DNA from: Cynocephalus volans
Lineage: Eukaryota; Chordata; Mammalia; Dermoptera; Cynocephalidae
Reading direction: 5' to 3'
NCBI RefSeq assembly: GCF_027409185.1
Contig: NC_084469.1
Span: forward strand, 35,839,293-35,903,292
Length of the DNA: 64,000 bases
In this document: piece by piece, positions 56,495-64,000 of the stretch
Layout of the letters: every line of letters begins with the position of its first letter
How positions within the stretch are numbered: the first letter of the stretch is position 1
Translations under genes and position numbers: made by a program
The notes under the pieces: generated by a model
Told to the model about the DNA's origin: nothing
The model's database searches: none
Seen by the model: only the letters and a program-made list of their open reading frames with translations

Positions 56495-56660
56495 GGGCCA
56501 GCCTGTGGCTCACTCGGGAGAGTGTGGTGCTGATAACACCAAGGCCACGGGTTCGGATCCCATATAGGGATTGCCGGTTGGCTCACTGGGTCAGTGTGGT
56601 GCTGACAACACCAAGTTAAGGGTTAAGATCCCCTTACCGGTCATCTTTTAAAAAAAAAAA
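56495..56660 (+). mobile_element. Dimeric tRNA-derived SINE inside a MIR-flanked site
   Basis: Full dimer with 'acgggttcggatcccatata' and 'aagatccccttaccggtcat' and an A run. Direct repeats of 15 bp lie at 56480-56494 and 56661-56675 and differ at one base. Confidence 0.95.
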
Positions 56661-56675
56661 AGAAACATAATAATA

Positions 56676-56895
56676 GAAAATACTTAGTACTTCCCAAGTC
56701 CCAGGTCTGTTCTAAATGACGTAGACATATTAGTTGATTTAATCCTCAAAGCAATCCTATGAGCTATTATTACCTCCATTTTACAGATGAGGAAACAGAG
56801 GCACAGAGAGGTTAAGAAACTTGCCCAAGGTCAAAGTTCGGAGTCCAATTCCAAGAATCTGTGCTTAAAACCACTCTGCTAAATTGCCTCTTAAA
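56676..56895 (-). mobile_element. MIR SINE, antisense
   Basis: A nearly full antisense MIR: 'ggtctgttctaaatgacgta', 'cctatgagctattattacct', 'ccattttacagatgaggaaa' and 'cttgcccaaggtcaaagttc', ending 'ccactctgctaaattgcctc'. Confidence 0.95.
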
Positions 56896-56899
56896 AATT

Positions 56900-58295
56900 A
56901 TACAATTCATCTTTAGCATTTTAAGGTATCTGAATACAAGCAGAAGGTGATACTTAAATAATATAAACAATTGAGAGTAAGATTTAGGGAACAAGAAAGT
57001 TCAGGTAACAGAATGCTAAGCAGGCAGGAATCTAAGAAATACCTAGGCCATAAGTTTTCAAATTGGATTCTGAAGAGTCCCAGGTTTCCTGTGATGTCTC
57101 AGGATGTGCTCGTCAGGAGTGAAGGGAACCTTTGGACTCTCACCACCCGGGATCTACCATGGCACCTACTTGGATCTGTTTCACATATTGTTCCTTTGCA
57201 CAAGTCCACATTTGCCTGGACCACAGCAGGAGCCTCAGACTGTCAGGAAAATTTGTGAAAGCCTTTGAAATAGGCAGAAATATTACTGGGTTTCCTTTCA
57301 ATGGTGTTGTCTTTAGAGGACCCTTCTGGGGTTATCTGATTCTATAGGGGTTTGTACCTTTCTTTTATTTCTTTTTCTTTATCTTTTTATTTATTCTTTT
57401 CACCATTTTGCAACTCTGAACTCTGTAGAGATAGAAATTAGCTTATGGAGATGATGCAAATGATTCCTGTTCATAGAAAGTCAAAGGAGTTTTATACAGG
57501 GAATATGCAGTTGATTTCTGCCCTGTGGTGGAAGAGACCATTTTTGCATCTATTAGCAAATTAATTTCAGCATTTGTGATTGTCTATGTATGTGTCTATT
57601 CTTTGGATTCTCCTTTGAACCAGGTTTTATGACATACTGGTTCCCTCAATTAAAGATGTATGTGTCCATCTCATATTTATATAGCAGTCATAATTTTACT
57701 TAAAAAAATTGTCCTTTAACCAGATGGTGTTCCTGCATCCATTTTAGCCTCTTTCCTTTCTTGGCCCCCATCCAATCCATTCTACACAAAGGAGATAGAG
57801 CCATCCTTTCCAAGAGCAAATCTGAGAATACTCCTTCCTGGCTTAAAACCAACCTGCTACATGGACTGCTGACGGTAGTACAGACCTGGCTTCTACTAAG
57901 ATGACAACTGCGTGCCCTTATCCTGAATCGGGGACCTCGCCTTGCATTGAACAGCTGGATAGCCCCCCAGACAGGTGCTCCAGCTAGGGGACAGAAGCCT
58001 CTGCCCGCCACCTTGCGCCCATCTGATTGATAAGTCCAGACTTCACCAGCAGCACTCAGAGACTTGCCATTCTAATATGGGACAGAGAAGGCCTGTGAGT
58101 TTTGTTTTGTCTTGTTTTTGTTTTTCGAGGTTTTTATTTTATTTATTTGTTTAAGATTTAAACATCTACTTCCTTTCCTTTCCCCTAAACCTCATTCTCC
58201 AGATCCTAGATTCTGTGCCACATTGGGCTTCCAGGCCTGGCAACATAAAACTAAAAAGAAACAAACTTCTACTCAGAACTCATTATTTAGTTTCT
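56900..58295. other. Unassigned sequence, no gene seen
   Basis: No gene or repeat recognised. Short overlapping frames only. Confidence 0.4.
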
Positions 58296-58299
58296 TATT

Positions 58300-58860
58300 C
58301 TTTCTGCTTTAATAAAATCCTCCATTACTCTCCAGTCCCCTTAGAATAAAAAGATTCTTGAAACGGCCTCCTGCAAAGGCCCCACATGATTCAGACTCTG
58401 CCTGTCTCTCTTCTTCCCCTCCCCCTCTCCATGCCAGCTGCTCTGGCCACCTGACCTGCCCCTTCCAGACCCAGGCTCTTCCCATTTTGTGTTAGGCCCC
58501 CCGCCTTACTCCTTCTCTTTCTCCTCCTCACCATTGTCTGGCTAAACACCTATTCATTCTTCAAGTCTCTTCCTAAACTTACATCGCTGCCTCAGAAAGA
58601 CCTTGCTGGTTCCCCAATCCCCTCCTCTTATAGCATCCCATAGCACCTGACTTCTTGACAGCCAGTGCAGTGAAAAGTATTTAATGATTTAGCTATTTAT
58701 AATTATTGATTTAATTTCTTTCTTTTCCAAGAGACCATAAGCTCCAAGAGGCAGGAACCAGATCAATTGTTTACTTTGTCCCCTTTGCTTTGCTTACTGT
58801 GTGGCATCTAGGAGGCCCTCAATGGACCCAGTACTGGTTGATTGACAAAAGGGTTCTGAA
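58300..58860 (+). mobile_element. L2 LINE 3' end
   Basis: A long sense L2: 'gaataaaaagattcttgaaa', 'gccccacatgattcagactc', 'cagctgctctggccacctga', 'gaccataagctccaagaggc' and 'ggcatctaggaggccctcaa'. Confidence 0.82.
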
Positions 58861-58864
58861 GTCC

Positions 58865-59170
58865 AGGTGTAAGGGTGGAGTGGGAGGGGGGGATGGTGCA
58901 TGTGGGGGCTGTGAAGCAAATTTTTACCTCATTCAGTGAACTATATGCTGGGCTCTGATGGTGACCTGGTCTCTAATTCATGGTCTAGACTCCTTCCCCT
59001 TGAATTCTGGGCAGCCCGTAATTGGGTATTGTAGTTATGAATCTTGAACTGTTCTCAATCATCGCTTCATTGGATCCTGATTTTCCTTCTATCTGTTGCC
59101 AGGCTGGCTTTCCTTTTTTACTAATTTGCTATTAATCCCTGAAATGCAAATGCTTCCAAAGTATCTCAAA
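58865..59170. other. Unassigned sequence
   Basis: Nothing recognised. Confidence 0.4.
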
Positions 59171-59174
59171 ATGC

Positions 59175-59875
59175 AAACCGACCAGCAGTTCCTCAAAAGG
59201 TTAATAATCCAGCAATTCCAATCCTAGGTATGTACCCAAGAGAAATGAAAACGTATGTCCACACAACAACGTGTACAAGAATGTTTATAGCAGCATTATT
59301 TATGATAGCTGGAAAATAGAAACAATCCAAATGTCCATCAACTGATCACTGGATAAACAAAATATAGTACATCCATACAATGGAATATTGTTCAGCCATA
59401 AAAAGGACTGAGGTACTGATAAGTGCTATATTGTAAATGAACCTTGAAAACATTATGCTAAGTGAAAACATTATGCTAAGCCAAATGTGAAAGACCATAT
59501 GAAAGGGGTCTTCAAAAAGTTCATGAAAAGATTTGTGTTATCTTTTAATTCCATTTTTCTATCAACTTTTCGAAGTACCCTCCTATTGTATGATTCCACT
59601 TATATGAAATCCCCAGAATAGGCAAATCCATAGAAAGAATGTAGATCAATGGCTTTCTGGGGCCCGGAGGGTGGGTAGGTGGGAGGAAACTGGAGTGACT
59701 ACTAATGGGTATGAAGTTTTTTGGGGAGTGAAGAAAATATTCTAAAATTGATTGTGTTGATGGTCACATAAGTCTGTACGTATGCTAAAAACCACTGAAT
59801 TGTACACTTTAAATGAGTGAATTTTATGGTATGTGAATTGTATCTCAATAAAGCTGTTAATTAAAAACAAAACAA
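59175..59875 (+). mobile_element. L1M 3' region, sense, carrying a miniature transposon
   Basis: L1M order: 'gtacccaagagaaatgaaaa', 'caatccaaatgtccatcaac', 'atggaatattgttcagccat', 'gtatgattccacttatatga' and 'actgaattgtacactttaaa', ending in an A-rich tail at about 59875. An 18-bp internal duplication 'gaaaacattatgctaag' lies near 59446-59480. It is split at 59500-59583. Confidence 0.9.
59500..59583 (+). mobile_element. TA-flanked miniature transposon, copy 4
   Basis: The 84-bp unit begins 'tgaaaggggtcttcaaaaag' and ends 'caacttttcgaagtaccctcc'. TA lies on both sides (59498-59499, 59584-59585). The surrounding L1M sequence is known to read 'gacca' directly into 'ttgtatgattcc', so the empty target site can be inferred and the element borders are firm. 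Confidence 0.85.
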
Positions 59876-59879
59876 AACA

Positions 59880-60265
59880 AACTGAAAAAGCAGTAGTTGC
59901 TAACATTGTTGGGTTAAGATTCCTGGGAGAATTTGCTGAAAGCTATGGACATTCTCCTGTCCCTACTCCCATCCCCACCAGCCTCAGGAATGAGAAGTCC
60001 ATGCATTCGTATATATAAAAGTTTCATTAAAAACATCCCTGGAGATTCCCACACTGATTGAAGTCCATTTACTGACTCTCTGGAGGTCTATAAGCCCCAG
60101 GAGAAGCCTGTCTTGATGAAGCCATCAGTAGTAAATGTTAGGTCAGCTGCACATCTAAAACATTTCTTTCCATCCACGTCTTCCTTATCTTGCCCTTTAA
60201 CCACCGTGTCATAGCCCCTCCTTGCCCCCACCCTTCCTTCTCAAGCTATTTTGACATCCTTTCTT
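59880..60265. other. Unassigned sequence
   Basis: Nothing recognised. Confidence 0.4.
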
Positions 60266-60267
60266 GA

Positions 60268-60830
60268 TCAGTGTGGTAGGTAGGTTTTGTGATGGTCCCC
60301 ATGACGTTCACCCCCCTGGTATTACTCCCAGGTTATATGGCAAATGGGAGATTATCTGCTTGGGTCTAATCTAATCACATGAGCCCTTTAAAAGCAAGGA
60401 GTTTCTCTGGCCGGTGGAAGAGTTTCTCTGACCCTTGGAAGAGGGTCAGATTCAAAGCCTGACAAGGACTCCATGCAATGTTGCTGGCTTTGAGGATGGA
60501 GGAGCCATGTGGTGAGGAATGCAGTCAGTCCTAAGAGCAAAGAGTGCCCCTGGCTGACAGCCAGCAAGGAAATGGGGACCTCAGACCTATAGCTGCAGGA
60601 ACTGGATTATGTCAACAACCTGAACGAACCTGTTAGTGGATTCTTCCCCAGAGCCTCCACATGAGAGCCCAGCCAGCCGACACCTTAATTTCAGCCTTGT
60701 GAGCCCCCGGTTAGGAACTCAGTCCAGCCCACATGGACTTCTGACCTAATACTAGGAGATAACAAGTGGGTGTTGGTTTAGGACTCCAAGTTTTTGGTCA
60801 TTTGTTAAGACAGATCAGAAAATGAATACA
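60268..60830 (-). mobile_element. MLT1-type solo LTR, antisense
   Basis: 'ggtaggttttgtgatggtcc', 'gggagattatctgcttgggt', 'ctaatctaatcacatgagcc' and 'cgacaccttaatttcagcct' follow the antisense MLT1 order. Length about 560 bp suggests an older, longer subfamily. Confidence 0.82.
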
Positions 60831-60834
60831 GTCA

Positions 60835-63260
60835 GTTATGCATATCTATGCGGCTGGCTGACATTTGGTTGGATGTTTCTAGATCCAGCTCTTATCTTCA
60901 TAAAATTCCTAAAATAGTTACTTGTCCTCCCTCCCTCCTGCCCTCTCCCCACCGCCCCAGGGTATTACACTCTGGATGCCTCGAGCCTAGCTGTTATTCC
61001 TCACTCCATGGTCTACACTGGGAAACTTCTTCCATCCAGATTCGAAAGTTCAAGCTAAGGGGACCCTCAGGCCATTGCAGATGAGGAAGCTGAGGTGAAG
61101 GCTACACTGAACTAGTGCCACGGCTCTCAGTGGGATCTTATATTCTTAGAGAAGCTGCCTGGGGCAGGGGTCCCATGGGACTCACTCGGCCTTAGCACCC
61201 TGCTATGCACATAGAAGACTTCCAGGAAATATTGCTGGGATTGAAAGTCCTGGAGCAGAGGAGCTCACTGAGGTGCCTGAGTGATCAAACCTAAGATGGT
61301 TTAAAATGAGAAGTGGAAGGAAGGTTCTGGAGCCCCTCCAGCTGTCCATAAAATGTGGGACCCCAGCCTGGAGCCTGGGAAAAGGACTTTGAGGGTAAAA
61401 TCAAATGAGGGAGGGGTCTGATCCCAAGTGCTAATAGCAAATCCACAGAAGTAGGGACTCTTCAGCTACCCCAGAGAGGCCAAGATAACCTCGAAGAGCT
61501 TTCAACTCTTGGTTCTAATCCCATCCTCACCAGTAGGTTTTGGGCACCAACTGCTGTTTGGGGGTTGTGTGTATGGCATGGCTTATGTGACAGACAACGC
61601 AGGGATGTCTGTCTACCTGTCTGCTTGCAGGCTGGGCTCTTACACACCTGAAGCCCTACTCCTTCCTTCCTTCCTTCTTTCCCCTGCTCATTAGGAAGAG
61701 CTCACAGGTTTGGGTGGGGACGAGGGTGCTTCGGCACTGCCCCTGAGGGCTTCTCTCCTCTTCCCTTTCTTTACCCGTAAAACACCCAGAGCCCCTGCGT
61801 CCTGCCTTTGCTGGTGAGAACCATTTATTTCTGGAACCAATCAGTTACTTTTGCTCTAATGAGCTAGTGTCTTTTCTTGCTGGGAAAACTCCAGTCAGAC
61901 CCTTAACTTTATCTTCTTGTTCTTGGAACGTGAACTCATGCAACAGGGAGTCCAAACCTCTTTTGATTGGGCAGGCTCGGGCTGCTTCGTGCGGGTCCAG
62001 GGCCGGGGGTAGCCATGCTGAGGGACTGAGACGGGCTGAGGTGGGGCGTGGGGGAGGAGTGAGGGCCTGTCTGTGACTGCTGCCCTTGCCCCCTGCTGTC
62101 ACTCAGGCCTCTGAGAATCCAGTACCTTCTGGTTCTGCTCTCCCCCTCTCTGTGGGCTTGGGAATGAGTTTGTGGATTTGTGGCTTCCCTTGTACTCCAG
62201 AAATCTGCCTAGATCCACAGAATTTCTTCTGCCCCAAGGCTGGCCTTCTTTTTTAAAATAAAAAATGCAACACTATCAGAGTGAGTTATACACACGGGTG
62301 CACCACCATGTGTGCGTTAAGATGTGTGTGATCACGGGACTTGTGTGACCCTTCATGATTCCTCATTTCAGTCAATCTGCCAGGCGGTGGAGCTGGAGGG
62401 TGGAGCTGGAGGAAGGGCGACCCAGAGGGCCTCTGGCTTCTGGCACAGGGCCTTGGGGTGGGGCTGAGGAGGCCTCGCCCCGCCAGGAAGTGTGCTCAGG
62501 CCTAACAGGCGGGGCTTCTCAAACGCCACCTCACAGAGATGGCCGAAGACTTGGGGTGGGGTGCGGGGTTGAGGGAACTGCCTGTCCTTTACCCTCTCCT
62601 GCCTCCCAGGACCCTGCTCAGGAGGCTCCTCAGTGTGGAGAAGCCATTCAGAGGCACATCCTTCATCCACAAGCCTGTTCCTGGAGGGCCCTGACTTCTC
62701 CATTCCTCTCCAAGCACCACCCTAGAACTCACCCATCCTGGGCCTGTGAGATGACCTCTGACCCCTCCCAGAGACAGGGCCAGGGCCAGCAACTCTACTG
62801 CAGCCTCCCAGAGTCCATGCCCATCCTCTCAAGGAAGTCAAGCCTCCGTTTCCTTGCCTGTAAAGTGGGGATGATGGTAACGTGGAGGCTTTGCTGTGTG
62901 TTGGCTTGACCAGGCTCGGCTACGTTCCCCAACTCCTTTTCCTGGGTGTTTCCTACTAGGCAGGTCACAGAGCTTCCCGAGGGAGGTCTGGAGGGGAAGG
63001 GCAGCAGCAGCCATCCCGTAGCTCACACACATGCGCAATTTAGTTTTTGAACCTAAGTTGGAGGCTTTACGTTTACCTTTGTTCAGCTCCGTTGTGCTGG
63101 TTTCAGTCCATCATCCCAGCCTGCTAAGGTGCTCCTGAGCCTCCAGGCTGTCATGTCGCACACGCCTGCTGGCTCTTCCTTCATCAGCACTGCTGACACC
63201 TTATGGCATGTTTTTGGGTGCACAGAGGGGAGGGGAAGTTAGCACCCCTGGAATTCTGAC
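60835..63260. other. Unassigned GC-richer sequence, no gene seen
   Basis: GC content rises between about 61900 and 62800 without an obvious CpG island. Minor traces: an L2-like 'gctatgcacatagaagactt' near 61203, a (TTCC)n run near 61662, and a MIR-like 'ttgcctgtaaagtggggatg' near 62855. The 184-codon frame at 62355-62909 runs through the MIR trace and shows no domain. Confidence 0.45.
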
Positions 63261-63264
63261 TTGG

Positions 63265-63680
63265 TGTATTAGTCCATTTCTGTTGCTTATAACAAAATAC
63301 CTGGAACTGGATGATTTATAAGAAAATGAAATTTATTGCTTTTGGAATTTACTGAGTTTCAGAGGCTGGGAAGCCCACAGTCTAGGGAACACAACTGGTG
63401 AGGTGACTGTACAGTAATTCAGGGTGTCAAATGGTTAGGCTGGCGGAGCAGAGAGAGACAGAGTGCTCCTCCTGCACTCTCCTTTTAAAGCCCTCAGAAC
63501 CACACCCTTGGCCACCATTATTGATCCATTCACTAGGCGTGGTCCTCAATCAGAATCTAATCACCTCTTCAAGGCCCCACCTTTTCAATTACCATAATAG
63601 GATTTACTACCCTCAACAGTTACAGTGGGGATTAAGCTTCAGTGACTTAAATCGTGGGGGACAAAATTCAATCCGTATCA
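63265..63680 (+). mobile_element. MST-like solo LTR with exact 5-bp duplication
   Basis: The 416-bp element begins 'tgtattagtccatttctgtt' and ends 'caatccgtatca'. The 5-bp duplication 'cttgg' lies at 63260-63264 and 63681-63685. It is closely similar to the LTRs at 6567 and 9593. Confidence 0.88.
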
Positions 63681-63685
63681 CTTGG

Positions 63686-64000
63686 GAAGCTGTCTTCATA
63701 GTTTCTAACAAGTCTTTGCATCCCAATTAGAAACACCAACTTAAAAATATATTTTTTGGAAGAGGTAGAGGAGAGAAGGGTCCTACGTATTCCCCCTGCT
63801 GGCCTGTTGCCCACCTGAACACTCCCTGTGTGTAAGTCTGAAGCCTGGGAGATGCCAGACCTGAAGTGTGGGGTCTGGTTCCTGGGCAGCCTAAGGGACC
63901 AGCTTTGACAGGGAGTGCTTTTGGGGGTCCTCCTCTCATTGACTTTCTTCCCCATGAATAAACTGCCAAAAAGAGAGAGAATGTAAGAACAAACTTATTA
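63686..64000. other. Unassigned sequence
   Basis: Nothing recognised up to the window end. Confidence 0.4.

Noticed and set aside
62355-62909. 184-codon open frame, the longest in the window
   Set aside because: GC-rich context favours chance frames, several others overlap on the opposite strand, no domain is visible, and its end runs through a MIR trace.

Overview
The window is nuclear DNA of a placental mammal with no intact protein-coding gene that I can recognise. It is packed with interspersed repeats: MIR, L2, old L1 tails and ORF2 pieces, MER5-like hAT relics and MaLR (MLT1/MST) LTRs. It also holds at least nine tRNA-derived SINE insertions. These SINEs carry an Ile-tRNA-like A box and B box, mostly as two tandem tRNA-like halves followed by an A-rich tail. 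To my knowledge that architecture is characteristic of colugos (Dermoptera), so a flying lemur is my best guess (about 0.75). No Alu, B1 or other 7SL-derived SINE is visible, which argues against a primate or rodent. The assignment rests on recalled repeat consensus sequences, not on a database search.

Layout. 1-6.5 kb: an L1-like tail, L2, an antisense L1 3' end, MIRs and an MLT1 LTR. 6.5-10.3 kb: a dense young zone with a TA-flanked miniature transposon, two MST-like solo LTRs with exact 5-bp target duplications, a SINE inserted inside another SINE, and two antisense SINEs. 10.3-17.8 kb: L2 and MLT1 relics, several split by later insertions, ending in a nest of MIR, MLT1, two miniature transposons and an MST-like LTR. 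17.8-28 kb: mostly unassigned sequence with an L1 tail, a (CA)29 microsatellite and a long antisense L1 block. 28-35 kb: L1-type tails and an antisense L1 block that contains a 209-bp inverted repeat, a divergent SINE and an unidentified 483-bp insertion. 35-50 kb: MIR, MER5, L2 and antisense L1 ORF2, with an L2 copy split by an unidentified insertion near 44.4 kb. 50.4-52.7 kb: a processed pseudogene of HSD17B12 on the minus strand, broken by frameshifts and by a SINE. 53-64 kb: more MST and MLT1 LTRs, SINEs, L2, an L1 tail carrying a miniature transposon, a GC-richer unassigned stretch, and a final solo LTR.

There is no operon or pathway. The useful content is the insertion history: which element interrupts which, with target-site duplications that date the events relative to one another. 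The strongest single items are the HSD17B12 retrocopy with its L1-type insertion site, the 96% identical inverted duplication at 31.3/32.9 kb, the family of about 80-bp TA-flanked elements, and the nested SINE at 7.1 kb. Real exons of a spliced gene could hide in the unassigned stretches; I cannot see any.
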